Source: Burkholderiales bacterium (GTDB lineage Bacteria > Pseudomonadota > Gammaproteobacteria > Burkholderiales > Burkholderiaceae_C). Taken from it: 37,356 nt of DNA. The stretch lies in NCBI GenBank assembly GCA_016213265.1, contig JACRBA010000144.1, positions 1 through 37,356 on the forward strand, read 5' to 3'. The notes beneath the pieces are model-generated. The model saw only the letters and a list, made by a program, of their open reading frames with translations, ran no database searches and was not told the origin of the DNA. Below are positions 27,962 to 37,090 of the stretch, in pieces. A program made the position numbers and the translations under genes. Position 1 is the stretch's first letter; the number at the start of each line of letters is the position of its first letter.

Positions 27962-29077
27962 TCAGTCCTGCGGGCGGCGCAGGCGCAGCCGGAGGTCATT
28001 GCCCACCGGCACGGCCTCGTGCAGGTGGAAGCGCCGCGCGTCGGCCAGGCGGGCCAGTGGCGCCGTGTGCGCCATCGGTCGGCCTTCGCCCAGCAGCACG
28101 GGCGCCTGGTACAGCAGCAGCTCGTCCACCCAGCCGGCGTCCAGCAGGGCTCCGTTGAGCCGGGCGCCCGCCTCGACGTGCAACTCGTTCACCTGGCGCC
28201 GCACCAGCTCGGCCATCACCGCGGGCAGGTCGACCCGGCCGTCGGCGCCCGGGGCGGCCAGCACCTCGGCGCCCCGGGCGGTCAGCGCGGTGCCGCGGTC
28301 GCCGGGGGCGGCGGCGGTGATGATCAGCAGCGGCGCCTCGGCATGGAACAGACGCGCCTCGGGGGGCGTGCGCAGCCCGGAGTCCAGCACCACACGCAGC
28401 GGCTGGCGGGCAATGGCATGGCCCCGCACGTCCAGCCGGGGGTCGTCCGCCAGCACGGTGCCCGAGCCGGTGAGCAGGGCGGCGGCCCGGCGCCGCCAGG
28501 CGTGGCCGTCATGCCGGGCGGCTTCGCCGGTGATCCACTGGCTGCTGCCATCGGGCAGGGCGGTGCGGCCGTCGAGCGACGCGGCCACCTTCATGCGCAC
28601 CCACGGTCGCCCGCGCTCCATGCGGCTGAAGAAGCCGATGTTCAGCTCGCGGCACGCGTGTTCGGCCGCCGGGCCGGCCATGTCCACCTGGATCCCGGCC
28701 GCCCGCAGCCGCGCCATGCCCTGGCCGTTGACGAGCGGGTTGGGGTCGCCGGCGGCGACGACCACGCGCCGCACGCCCGCCTCGATGAGCGCGTCGCAGC
28801 AGGGCGGGGTGCGGCCATGGTGGGCGCAGGGTTCCAGCGTGACGTAGGCGGTGGCGCCGCGCGCGTCCGCCCCAGCCAGGCGTGCGGCGCGCAGCGCCAT
28901 CACCTCCGCATGGGCGGAGCCCGCGGCCTGGGTGTGGCCCTCGCCGAGCCAGCGGCCGTCCGCCGCCACCAGCACGCAGCCCACCCGGGGGTTGGGCTCG
29001 CTCAGCCCCACGGCCCCCTCGGCCAGGCGCAGCGCGTGGGCCATGGGGTCGGGGGTGTGCGCAGTGGTGGCGGACAT
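27962..29077 (-). CDS. ribD: Bifunctional riboflavin biosynthesis deaminase/reductase RibD
   Basis: This is a 371-residue protein. Residues 10-150 are the zinc-dependent pyrimidine deaminase: His56-Ala-Glu58 and the PCAHHGRTPPC loop with Cys84 and Cys93 form the metal site. Residues 155-371 are the NADPH-dependent reductase, with VRMKVAASLDGRTALPDGSS and NELHVEAGARLNGALLDAGW. It performs the second and third steps after GTP cyclohydrolase II. The start at 29077 was chosen because the domain begins there and TACACT lies six bases upstream; the open frame continues much further. The gene after it is ribBA, 54 bases away. The riboflavin synthase gene that often sits between them is absent. Confidence 0.93.
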   Translation of the reverse strand: MSATTAHTPDPMAHALRLAEGAVGLSEPNPRVGCVLVAADGRWLGEGHTQAAGSAHAEVMALRAARLAGADARGATAYVTLEPCAHHGRTPPCCDALIEAGVRRVVVAAGDPNPLVNGQGMARLRAAGIQVDMAGPAAEHACRELNIGFFSRMERGRPWVRMKVAASLDGRTALPDGSSQWITGEAARHDGHAWRRRAAALLTGSGTVLADDPRLDVRGHAIARQPLRVVLDSGLRTPPEARLFHAEAPLLIITAAAPGDRGTALTARGAEVLAAPGADGRVDLPAVMAELVRRQVNELHVEAGARLNGALLDAGWVDELLLYQAPVLLGEGRPMAHTAPLARLADARRFHLHEAVPVGNDLRLRLRRPQD

Positions 29078-29083
29078 GCACCC

Positions 29084-29089
29084 AGTGTA
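29084..29089 (-). promoter_or_regulatory. -10-like TACACT directly before ribD
   Basis: TACACT on the minus strand (29089-29084) ends six bases before the ribD ATG, the same layout as the TACAAT before ribBA. It predicts transcription starting at the start codon. The zone where a -35 box would lie is occupied by a G/C hairpin (29096-29113). Confidence 0.35.
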
Positions 29090-29095
29090 CGAAGG

Positions 29096-29135
29096 CCCCC
29101 CTTCGGAGGGGGGCGGGGCTCCCCCTCCAGGGGGA
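29096..29135. repeat. Tandem G/C hairpins between ribD and the pilin operon
   Basis: Two perfect short hairpins follow each other in the divergent gap. The first has six C and six G around TTCGGA (29096-29113). The second has TCCCCC and GGGGGA arms around TCCA (29120-29135). They lie between two outward-facing starts, so they are not ordinary terminators. They look like a small dispersed intergenic repeat of the kind common in Burkholderiales. A copy count over the genome would settle this. Confidence 0.45.
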
Positions 29136-29188
29136 ACGACCCCGTGGCAGGCCCTGCCAAGAATGCGCACCGTCTCGGGAGGAGAACC

Positions 29189-29758
29189 ATGCGACATCTC
29201 ATGCGGGCCCGCCGGGCCGTGCGCGGCACCACCCTGGTGGAAACGTTGGCGGCGTTGGCGGTGGCAGGCGTCACCGCGGCGGTCGGCGCGCCCAGCCTCA
29301 ACAGCTTCATGCAGCGCTCCGTCGTCCAGGCCCAGGCCGAATCCCTTCGCTCGGCGCTGCGACTGGCGCGCCAGGAGGCCATGGCCCGGGGCGAGACGGT
29401 GACGGCCTGCGCCCTCGACAGCCAGGCGTACGCGCGCGGCAGCGCCACCTGCGCGCCGCGTGGTGAGGATTGGAGCGCCGGCTGGCTGGTGTTCATCGAC
29501 CGCGACGACCGTGGCACCGTCGACGAGGCGGATCGTGTGGTGTCCGTGCAGCTGGCCCCGTCGCCCGGCGGCTCGGTGGTGGGCACCCACCGCTACTTGA
29601 GCTACCGCCCCAGCGGCGTCCTGTTGTCCGGCATGGGGCACCTGCGGGTCGTGCCGCCCGGCGAGCCGGGGGTGGACGAGCCCGCGCCGGGCTCCCTGCT
29701 GGTGTGCGTGAACCGGTCTGGCCGGCCGCGACTCACCGACGCTGCGGACTGCGACTGA
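29189..29758 (+). CDS. fimT: FimT/GspH-type pseudopilin (first copy)
   Basis: This is a 189-residue protein with a type III prepilin signal: leader to Gly13, cleavage before Thr14, and Glu at mature position 5 (G|TTLVE), followed by a hydrophobic helix. The GspH/FimT domain shows FMQRSVVQAQAESLRSALRL, ARQEAMARGETVTAC and the conserved EDWSAGWLVFID. Threonine rather than phenylalanine follows the cleavage site, which is less usual but tolerated by some prepilin peptidases. GGGAGGAG lies just before the ATG at 29189. It opens the minor-pilin operon. The next gene is 97 bases away and encodes a second FimT-like protein. Confidence 0.85.
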   Translation: MRHLMRARRAVRGTTLVETLAALAVAGVTAAVGAPSLNSFMQRSVVQAQAESLRSALRLARQEAMARGETVTACALDSQAYARGSATCAPRGEDWSAGWLVFIDRDDRGTVDEADRVVSVQLAPSPGGSVVGTHRYLSYRPSGVLLSGMGHLRVVPPGEPGVDEPAPGSLLVCVNRSGRPRLTDAADCD

Positions 29759-29855
29759 CCGGGCCGGGTTCGGCCGGCGTGCCGCTCGTCGGCGAGCGCT
29801 GGCCGTTCGTCCGGCGCATGGTGCCGGTCGCGTTCGCCAGGCCGATCATGGCCAG

Positions 29856-30362
29856 ATGGACCGCTTCCCGCATCCCTCACCGACCCGTTGGCGGCGCCTG
29901 CCGGGCTTCACGCTGGTGGAAATGCTCGTCACGCTCGCCATTGCCGGCATCCTGGTGGCGCTGGCGGCGCCCGCCATGAGCAGCTTCCTGGCCGAGCAGG
30001 CCGCCGCCGGCAATGCGGACGAACTGGCGGCCGCCTTCCGCTTCGCCCGGTCGGAGGCGGTGAAGCGCTCGGCCAGTGTCACGGTGTGCGCCAGCAGCGA
30101 CGGCTCCAGCTGTGGCGACGACTGGAGCGCCGGCTGGATCGTCTCCGCGGGCGACAACCTGCTCAAGGTGCAGAACGGCCTGCGGGCCATGGACCATGTG
30201 GACGCGGACGCCGACTCCGTGACCTTCGCTTCCAACGGCCTGGTGAGCGAAGGTGGCGGCAGCGCATTCACCTTCGTGCCGACCGGCGGCGACACCAACC
30301 TGCAGCGCGTGGTGCAGCTCGACGTGCAGGGCAAGGTGCAGGTGACGAAGGGGAGTTCCTGA
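29856..30362 (+). CDS. fimT: FimT/GspH-type pseudopilin (second copy)
   Basis: This 168-residue pseudopilin has a canonical cleavage site after Gly17 (G|FTLVE), a hydrophobic helix (LVTLAIAGILVALAAPAMSS), the FimT pattern ELAAAFRFARSEAVKRSASV and SCGDDWSAGWIV. It is thought to prime or cap type IV pili, and FimT proteins in some species bind DNA during natural uptake. It overlaps the pilV start by one base (TGATG). The N-terminal leader is rather long and Pro-rich. The 97 bases before it hold no gene. Confidence 0.88.
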   Translation: MDRFPHPSPTRWRRLPGFTLVEMLVTLAIAGILVALAAPAMSSFLAEQAAAGNADELAAAFRFARSEAVKRSASVTVCASSDGSSCGDDWSAGWIVSAGDNLLKVQNGLRAMDHVDADADSVTFASNGLVSEGGGSAFTFVPTGGDTNLQRVVQLDVQGKVQVTKGSS

Positions 30363-30937
30363 TGATTCGGCTCTCTCGTGGCCGCCGGCAGGGCGGCGTG
30401 TCCCTGATCGAAGTGCTGGTGGCGATGCTCATCGTGTCGCTCGGCGTGCTGGCCATGGCCGGCCTGCTGGCCACGGCCTCGCGCTATGGGCGCACCAGCG
30501 AGTTCCGCGCCGTGGCCACCATGCTGGCCAACGACATGGCGGACCGCATCCGCGCCAACAAGGCGGCATTGCTGGAGAGCACGAGCGCCTATGACATGAC
30601 GGGCGACTACAGCAGCTGGGCCGAGGAGCCCGGTGACGGAGCCGCGTGCCTCGACGTGACGGCGTGCACGGCGGCCGAGATCGCCGTGCAGGACCGGGCT
30701 GCCTGGGGGCAAGCGGTGTTCGCGGGCCTGCCGGGCGGGGCCGGCTTCGTGTCGGTCTCCGAGGCCATGGCGGGCGGCGCCGTTGGCCGCAACTTCACTG
30801 TGGACGTCTGGGTGGCCTGGCTCGACCCCGACGCCGACACGGACCTGCCCACGGCGGAGGACGCAAAGGAGTGCCCGCCCGCTTTCCAGGAGCAGGAACC
30901 GCAGCCGCGCTGCGCCTTCTTCCGGGTGGGGCTGTGA
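30362..30937 (+). CDS. pilV: Type IV pilus minor pilin PilV
   Basis: This is a 191-residue protein. The prepilin cleavage site is after Gly12 (G|VSLIE), followed by LVAMLIVSLGVLAMAGLLAT, the typical PilV helix. The family stretch AVATMLANDMADRIRANKAA follows. The C-terminus is variable, with a likely disulfide pair in CLDVTAC and another two cysteines near the end. It acts in the minor pilin complex that starts pilus assembly. AAGGGGAG lies before the ATG, which overlaps the fimT stop, and two bases separate its stop from pilW. Confidence 0.9.
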   Translation: MIRLSRGRRQGGVSLIEVLVAMLIVSLGVLAMAGLLATASRYGRTSEFRAVATMLANDMADRIRANKAALLESTSAYDMTGDYSSWAEEPGDGAACLDVTACTAAEIAVQDRAAWGQAVFAGLPGGAGFVSVSEAMAGGAVGRNFTVDVWVAWLDPDADTDLPTAEDAKECPPAFQEQEPQPRCAFFRVGL

Positions 30938-30939
30938 CC

Positions 30940-31845
30940 ATGCGCATGCCACGATTTGTCCTTCGCCAGCGGGGCTTCTCGCTCATCGAGCTGATGATCT
31001 CCATGGTCATCGGCCTGGTGGTCATCGGCGCCATGTTCGCGGCCTACGTGGGCAGCGGCCTGTCGAGCCGCAACACGCGCGCCATGTCGCAGATCACCGA
31101 AGACGCCAGCATCGCGCTGAGCGTGATGAGGTCGGCCATCGCGGCCACCAGCTACATCGTGCCGGACAACTCCGACGCCAACGGCTTCGTCAGTGTCACG
31201 GGAGGGAATGGCCGGGAAAACACCCTGAGCGGCTGCAACAACACGTTTGCCGAGCCGGGGGCTGACCTGGCGGCGCTGGACTGCAGCGAGGGGGAAGGCC
31301 CTCACGCCATCGCGGTCAGCTACGAGGCCGATGCGCTGAACAGCGCGGTGTCGGCCGCCGGCGTGCCACTCGACTGCCTGGGCAATGACATTCCGGACAG
31401 CGGCGGTGTGCGGGCCGCGTACCAGCGCTTCTACATCGACGAGGGGGCCCTGCATTGCCGGGGCCCGGGCAACGACAGCTCGCAGGCGCTCGTGGACAAC
31501 GTGATCGACATGCGCATCCAGTACGGCCTGGGGTGTGACCCCACCGTCGACCATGCCGTGAACAGCCGCGGGTGCCCAGATCCCGCGGTGGACCGTGGCC
31601 GTGTGGTGCGCTACATGGACGCCGCGGCCATTCGCGACGCCGATGCCGCGCTGTTCAACTGGGCGCTGTCGGTTCGCCTGTGCGTCACGGTGGCCAGCGC
31701 CGACAACGTGCTGGACACGGCGAGCCAGTACACCGACTGCAACGGCGACAAGGCCGATCCGCCCGATGGCGACGATGACCGGCGGATGATTCGCTCGTTC
31801 ACCACCACCATCACGTTGCCGAACCGGCTGGAGGGCCGCCTGTGA
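30940..31845 (+). CDS. pilW: Type IV pilus minor pilin PilW
   Basis: This is a 301-residue protein. A short leader ends at Gly12 (G|FSLIE), followed by LMISMVIGLVVIGAMFAAYV, the PilW hallmark helix. The rest is the large PilW beta domain with several cysteines (SGCNNTF, LDCSEG, LDCLGND, LHCRGPG) and the ending RRMIRSFTTTITLPNRL, a family feature. The usual start at 30940 may be replaced by the in-frame ATG at 30946. The stop overlaps the pilX GTG start by four bases. Confidence 0.88.
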   Translation: MRMPRFVLRQRGFSLIELMISMVIGLVVIGAMFAAYVGSGLSSRNTRAMSQITEDASIALSVMRSAIAATSYIVPDNSDANGFVSVTGGNGRENTLSGCNNTFAEPGADLAALDCSEGEGPHAIAVSYEADALNSAVSAAGVPLDCLGNDIPDSGGVRAAYQRFYIDEGALHCRGPGNDSSQALVDNVIDMRIQYGLGCDPTVDHAVNSRGCPDPAVDRGRVVRYMDAAAIRDADAALFNWALSVRLCVTVASADNVLDTASQYTDCNGDKADPPDGDDDRRMIRSFTTTITLPNRLEGRL

Positions 31846-32390
31846 ACACGTTTCGTCGCAGGAGCGCCCGCCGCGCGCACCGCACCCAGCGGGGTGTCGC
31901 GCTCATGGTGGCGCTCGTCATGCTGGTGATCATCGGCCTGGCGTCGGTGTCGGTGATGCGCGGTGCGCTGAACTCCGACCTCATCGCCAACAACACGCGC
32001 GTGCAGTCGGTGGCGGCGCAGGCCGCGCAGATCGGCCTCACCTACTGTGAGCGGCTGCTCAACGACACCGATCCGTCGGACGGCTCCGATCTGGAGAAGT
32101 TGCACACGACGGCGGGGGCGGATCCGTCCTTCTTCAACACCCTGGGCAACTGGTCGAACGACAACATTTACGAGGTGCCGGATGACTGGATGGCGTCGGC
32201 CGACAGCAGCTTCACCCCGGACACGCTCCCGCAGTGCATGGTCGAGCAACTCGACGACACCACCCGCGGTGATCGGCAGTTCGCAGTGACCGCGCGCGGT
32301 TTCAGCCCGGACTACTCCGCCGACGACAACGGCAACCCTGCTTCGGGTTCGGTCGTCTGGTTGCAATCGCGGCTGCTCTACGAAAAGTGA
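31842..32390 (+). CDS. pilX: Type IV pilus minor pilin PilX
   Basis: This is a 182-residue protein starting with GTG that overlaps the pilW stop (GTGA). The N-terminal region RGVALMVALVMLVIIGLASV is the PilX-type helix, in which the usual Glu at position 5 is absent. The segment NNTRVQSVAAQAAQIGLTYC matches the family. In the minor-pilin complex PilX bridges PilY1 and the pilin tip. A 59-base gap separates it from pilY1. Confidence 0.85.
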   Translation: MNTFRRRSARRAHRTQRGVALMVALVMLVIIGLASVSVMRGALNSDLIANNTRVQSVAAQAAQIGLTYCERLLNDTDPSDGSDLEKLHTTAGADPSFFNTLGNWSNDNIYEVPDDWMASADSSFTPDTLPQCMVEQLDDTTRGDRQFAVTARGFSPDYSADDNGNPASGSVVWLQSRLLYEK

Positions 32391-32449
32391 CCGGCTCGCC
32401 CGCTTGCCTCATCCCGTCTTGAACGACCCGACCGACTGACGAGGTCCCC

Positions 32450-35400
32450 ATGTCGCTCTCCGCACTCTCCATTGCCCGCCCCTGGCTCGCCGCACTCGCG
32501 CTCACCGCGCTGACGGGTGCTGCCTGGGCCGCCGAACCCGCGCAAATCCCGCTGTCGAGCCGGGTGTCCGAGCCGCCGACCCCGAACGTCATGGTGACCA
32601 TCGACGACTCGGGTTCCATGCTCGCCGACTATGTGCCTGAGGGCACGTTCACGCTCAACAATTGGACGGGCTCCCTGGTCACTGGCTGGGTGGGGGCGTT
32701 CCCGGGCGACTGGCGCAAGATCTGCTCGGCCGGCAACAGCAACTGCGTGGGCACACCCAAGGGCTGGGCCTGGCCGCGCGGCACCTACCAGACGGGTACG
32801 GTGATCTCTGCCAAGGGCGGCACGGCGGAGAACAACTTCCAGCGTCGCTTCCGTTCGCCGGACGTCAACAAGACCTACTACAACCCGGACGTGCGGTACC
32901 TGCCCTGGTGGAAGCCGGACGGCTCCGGGCGCATGGCAAATTCCCCCCCTGCGGCGGCCCGCTGGGACCCGACGATCAACACGAGCACGCTGAACCTCAC
33001 CGTCAAGCACACCGGCAAGACCCGGTGGTACACGGCAACGAACACCTGGGTGGAAGAGTCTCGTGATTTCTATCCGGGTCTGGTCTATCGGCTCAACCCC
33101 GGCACGAACCCCGACGTGGCGGCCAACTTCACCCGCTACGACATCAACGTGGACGGTGAACACGCCCCGGCGGTGAAGCATGTGAACCGCACGGATTGCG
33201 CGGGAACGCGATGCACGCTGGCCGAGGAGCGCCAGAACTTTGCCAACTGGTTCACCTACTACCGCATGCGGGAGTCGCTCACCAAGGCGGCCGTGTCGGA
33301 GTCGCTGGTCGCGTTCAAGGACAAGTTGCGCGTTGGCTGGGGGCGAATCAACAACTTCGCTGCGTCCGATGTGGATGGAGAGGACTTTTCCGTCATCGAA
33401 ACTGCCGCCCGTGGCGGTCCGATTCGGCAGCTGAACGCCGACCGTATGAAGACCGTGCTCACCGGCGTGCAGGGGCTCATGTCCTGGCCCAGCACCCCGT
33501 TGCGCATTGCCCTCGACGAGGTGGGCCGCTACTTCGACCGCAGCGAGCTGCAGACCGGCAGCCCGTGGCTGGAGGATCCGGGCAACTCGTCGTCCGCCAA
33601 GCTGGCCTGCCGTCGCTCGGTGAGCCTGCTCATGACGGACGGCTACTACAACGACGACTACAGCGACGCGGGGGATGTCGACGGCAACAAGGGCCCCGAC
33701 TACGCCAAGGCCAACCCCAACGGCTACACGCCCACCGGCTATGTGCCCGGCACGCCGTTCATCGATGGCCCGCCCAGTGTGTCCAACACGTTGGCGGATG
33801 TGGCGATGAAGTACTTCGTGAAGGACCTGGACACGACCATCGACAACAAGGTCTGGACGGTGGACGGCGATATTGCCTATTGGCAGCACCTGACCCAGTT
33901 CATGGTGGGCTTCGGCGTGAAGGGCACCCTCGACTCCACGCCGGACAAGAAAGCCGACACCCTGTCCAAGCTGAAGGCTGGCACGCTGAAGTGGCCCGAC
34001 CCGACCAAGGGCAACCCGCAGAAGATCGACGACATGTGGCATGCCGCCGTGAACACGGGCGGCGACTTCTATTCCGTGTCCAACGTGACGGAGCTGACCG
34101 AGGCCCTGGTCGACGCCTTCGGCAAGGCCGCGGGCAGCGAGGCCAAGGAGGCGGGCGTGTCGGTGGCGATGCCCTTCACCTCGGCCAACAACGTGAAGTA
34201 CGTGCCCAAGTACAAGTCGGTGTCCTGGTATGGCGACGTCGAGGCCTATGAGCTGTCCGAGAAGGGCCAGCAGGAGAGCCTGAAGTGGAAGGCCAGCGAC
34301 ACCGTGCCGGCGCCTGCCGACCGCAATCTGCTCACCTGGAATGGCACAGCGGGCGTGCCCTTCAAGTGGGGCGCGGGTGGCATGGGTGCTGTCAACCAGG
34401 CGCTGGTGGGCAGCGAAACGCTCACCAACTTCATCCGTGGCGACCACAGCCAGGAAGGTGACGGCAAGCTCTACCGCGACCGCGGTGGCAAGGTGCTGGG
34501 CGACTTCGTGAACTCGCCGCCGGTGCTCGTCGGCTCCTACCTCGACCACGGCTACTCCGCCATTGACAGCGGCTACGCCGATTACCTGGTGAACAAGCGC
34601 CTTGGCCGCCAGGAGCCGCTGGTGGTCGTGGGCGGCAATGGTGGCGTGGTGCACTTCTTCCGGGGCAGCGACGGCGCGGAGGTTTTCGGCTACGTGCCGC
34701 GCACGGGCCTGCCCAACCTGAAGCTCATCGCGGACAAGAACTACGGCGGCAACGACAACTTCCACCGCTTCTTCGTCGACGGGCCCATGACCGAGTCCGA
34801 TGTCAAGATCGGTGGCGCCTGGACCAACGTGGTCGTGGGCGCCATGGGTGCGGGCGGCAAGGCGTTCTTCACGCTGCGCATTCCCACCCAGTACGGCACG
34901 CCGACCGCCACGGATTTCCAGGCCAGCACCGTGCTCTGGGAGAAGACCGGCGAGACCGACGCCGACATCGGCTACATGTTCGCGGACTTCGCGGCCGGCA
35001 AGGTCAAGGATGGCGGCTGGAAGCTCTTCGTGGGCAACGGCGTCTACAGCACCAACGGCAATGCGGTGCTCCTGGTCGTCGACGTGGAAACCGGCAACAT
35101 CGACAAGAAGATCACCGTGGCCACGGGGGGCGACACCGGCCTGATGGGCGTGTCGCTGGTTCGGGATGGGACCACGGGGGAGGTCGTGGCGGCCTACGCC
35201 GGCGACATGAAGGGCAATGTCTGGCGTTTCGACTTCGAAGGCGCCTCGCAGGAGAGCTGGAAGGTGGGCTTCAACGGGCAGCCGCTGTTCGTGGCCACCG
35301 GAGAGGGCGGCGGCCGTCAGCCGATCACGGCGCCCCCGGTGTTCGTGACGCACCCCGAACGTGGCCGCGTGGTGCTGTTCGGCACCGGCAAGCTGGTGGA

Positions 35401-36085
35401 CGAGGCAGACTCCGAGAACGGCGACGTGCAGACCTACTACGGTGTGTGGGATCCGACGGCCGGCGGCGCCTCATCCGCCAACGACCCGAGCCCCTTCGCC
35501 GACGTCGACTCCGGCCGCTCCGTGCTGCAGAAGCAGACCATCCTCACCGACCCCATCACGGACGACAACGGCACCTACTACAAGGTCGAATCCTCAGAGG
35601 TCGACTGGAAGACCCAGAAGGGCTGGTACGTGGACCTGCCCTGGAACCGCCAGCGCGTGATCTATCCGTCCATGCTGCTGGCGGGCGAGTACGTGTACTT
35701 CAGCACGCTCGTGCCAGCAGCACCGGCCGGGCAGTGCGACGTGTCCACTGGCGAGGGCTACAACTTCCTGTTGCGGGCGGTGGACGGCGGTGTGCTCACG
35801 GAACCGGTGTTCGACACCGACGGCGACGGCGACATCGATGCCGACGACGAGGTCGTGCAGGGCAAGAAGGCGCTGGCCGATGGCCGTGATGGACTGATCC
35901 TGGATGACGACGGCGATGGTGATCCGCCGAAGGATTCCGAGTGCGTGGATGGATGGCGGACCTACTATTTCGTGGACACCACCGGCAACGTGCAGCAGGC
36001 CCGCGTGCCTTGTCCCGGAAACGGAGGCCCCGGCCCGAAGGATCGGATCTGGAAGCAGATCGTGAACCCGCCGACCGGAGGTTGA
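32450..36085 (+). CDS. pilY1: Type IV pilus tip protein PilY1
   Basis: This is a 1211-residue secreted protein with a Sec signal ([11 protein letters not shown]). The N-terminal half contains a von Willebrand A-like domain with the metal motif DDSGSM near residue 54 and [10 protein letters not shown] further on. The C-terminal half (about residues 590-1100) is the modified beta-propeller of PilY1, with repeats such as [20 protein letters not shown] and [15 protein letters not shown]. Near the end [13 protein letters not shown] is an EF-hand/dockerin-like calcium loop. PilY1 sits at the pilus tip and controls retraction and adhesion. GAGGT precedes the ATG. The protein is slightly longer than most Pseudomonas forms. 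Confidence 0.93.
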   Translation: MSLSALSIARPWLAALALTALTGAAWAAEPAQIPLSSRVSEPPTPNVMVTIDDSGSMLADYVPEGTFTLNNWTGSLVTGWVGAFPGDWRKICSAGNSNCVGTPKGWAWPRGTYQTGTVISAKGGTAENNFQRRFRSPDVNKTYYNPDVRYLPWWKPDGSGRMANSPPAAARWDPTINTSTLNLTVKHTGKTRWYTATNTWVEESRDFYPGLVYRLNPGTNPDVAANFTRYDINVDGEHAPAVKHVNRTDCAGTRCTLAEERQNFANWFTYYRMRESLTKAAVSESLVAFKDKLRVGWGRINNFAASDVDGEDFSVIETAARGGPIRQLNADRMKTVLTGVQGLMSWPSTPLRIALDEVGRYFDRSELQTGSPWLEDPGNSSSAKLACRRSVSLLMTDGYYNDDYSDAGDVDGNKGPDYAKANPNGYTPTGYVPGTPFIDGPPSVSNTLADVAMKYFVKDLDTTIDNKVWTVDGDIAYWQHLTQFMVGFGVKGTLDSTPDKKADTLSKLKAGTLKWPDPTKGNPQKIDDMWHAAVNTGGDFYSVSNVTELTEALVDAFGKAAGSEAKEAGVSVAMPFTSANNVKYVPKYKSVSWYGDVEAYELSEKGQQESLKWKASDTVPAPADRNLLTWNGTAGVPFKWGAGGMGAVNQALVGSETLTNFIRGDHSQEGDGKLYRDRGGKVLGDFVNSPPVLVGSYLDHGYSAIDSGYADYLVNKRLGRQEPLVVVGGNGGVVHFFRGSDGAEVFGYVPRTGLPNLKLIADKNYGGNDNFHRFFVDGPMTESDVKIGGAWTNVVVGAMGAGGKAFFTLRIPTQYGTPTATDFQASTVLWEKTGETDADIGYMFADFAAGKVKDGGWKLFVGNGVYSTNGNAVLLVVDVETGNIDKKITVATGGDTGLMGVSLVRDGTTGEVVAAYAGDMKGNVWRFDFEGASQESWKVGFNGQPLFVATGEGGGRQPITAPPVFVTHPERGRVVLFGTGKLVDEADSENGDVQTYYGVWDPTAGGASSANDPSPFADVDSGRSVLQKQTILTDPITDDNGTYYKVESSEVDWKTQKGWYVDLPWNRQRVIYPSMLLAGEYVYFSTLVPAAPAGQCDVSTGEGYNFLLRAVDGGVLTEPVFDTDGDGDIDADDEVVQGKKALADGRDGLILDDDGDGDPPKDSECVDGWRTYYFVDTTGNVQQARVPCPGNGGPGPKDRIWKQIVNPPTGG

Positions 36086-36092
36086 CCGATCC

Positions 36093-36575
<483 letters not shown>

Positions 36576-36593
36576 CCCGCGGCGACTGGGGGC

Positions 36594-36617
36594 GGCGGCC
36601 AGGGGCCACCGGCCGCC
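36594..36617. terminator. Hairpin between convergent pilE and nrdR
   Basis: GGCGGCC (36594-36600) and GGCCGCC (36611-36617) form a perfect 7-base stem around a 10-base loop. It sits exactly in the 42-base gap between the two stop codons and borders the nrdR stop. No U-run follows on either strand, so it is a candidate bidirectional terminator only. Confidence 0.45.
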
Positions 36618-37064
36618 TCAGATCTCCTTGATGAGCCGGCTGAACTCGTCCACGTCCTCGAAGCTGCGGTACACCGACGCGAATCGCACGTAGGCCACCT
36701 TGTCCAGCCGCTTGAGCTCGCGCATGACGAGCTCCCCCACGCGGGTGGAGGGCACTTCGCGCAGGCCGCTGGCCAGCAGCTTGTCCTGGATGCGCTCGAT
36801 GGCGGCATCCACCTGCTCGATGCTCACCTGGCGTTTGCGCAGCGCCAGCGTCATCGAGGCGCGCAGCTTGGCGGGGTCGAACTCCACCCGCGCCCCGCTG
36901 CGCTTCACCACGGCGGGCAGCGCGATCTCTGCCCGCTCGTAGGTGGTGAAGCGCTTGTCGCACTTGCCGCAGCGCCGACGGCGCCGCACCACGTCGCCCT
37001 CGTCCGACTCCCGGGTCTCCACGACCTGGGTGTCACCGTGGGCGCAGTAGGGGCAGCGCATCAT
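36618..37064 (-). CDS. nrdR: Transcriptional repressor NrdR
   Basis: This is a 148-residue regulator of ribonucleotide reductase genes. The zinc ribbon has Cys4, Cys7, Cys32 and Cys35 in MMRCPYC and RRCGKC, followed by KRFTTYER. The ATP-cone domain fills the rest ([20 protein letters not shown]). Nucleotide binding to the cone sets its DNA binding to NrdR boxes, so it reports dATP/ATP levels. It lies 26 bases after the glyA stop and is probably co-transcribed with it, an order common in betaproteobacteria. Confidence 0.97.
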   Translation of the reverse strand: MMRCPYCAHGDTQVVETRESDEGDVVRRRRRCGKCDKRFTTYERAEIALPAVVKRSGARVEFDPAKLRASMTLALRKRQVSIEQVDAAIERIQDKLLASGLREVPSTRVGELVMRELKRLDKVAYVRFASVYRSFEDVDEFSRLIKEI

Positions 37065-37090
37065 TCAGCGGGAAGACGGCCCGCCACGGC

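Noticed and set aside
29078..29641. Upstream extension of the ribD frame
   Set aside because: It overlaps the first FimT gene on the other strand. The RibD domain begins at the ATG at 29077.
32378..35353. 991-codon open frame antisense to pilY1
   Set aside because: Codon bias of pilY1 keeps the antisense frame open. The translation is rich in His, Val and Arg and shows no known fold or start signal.
35818..35860. Repetitive GAC/GGC codons in pilY1 as a DNA repeat
   Set aside because: The repetition reflects the Asp/Gly calcium loop in the protein, not a separate repeat element.
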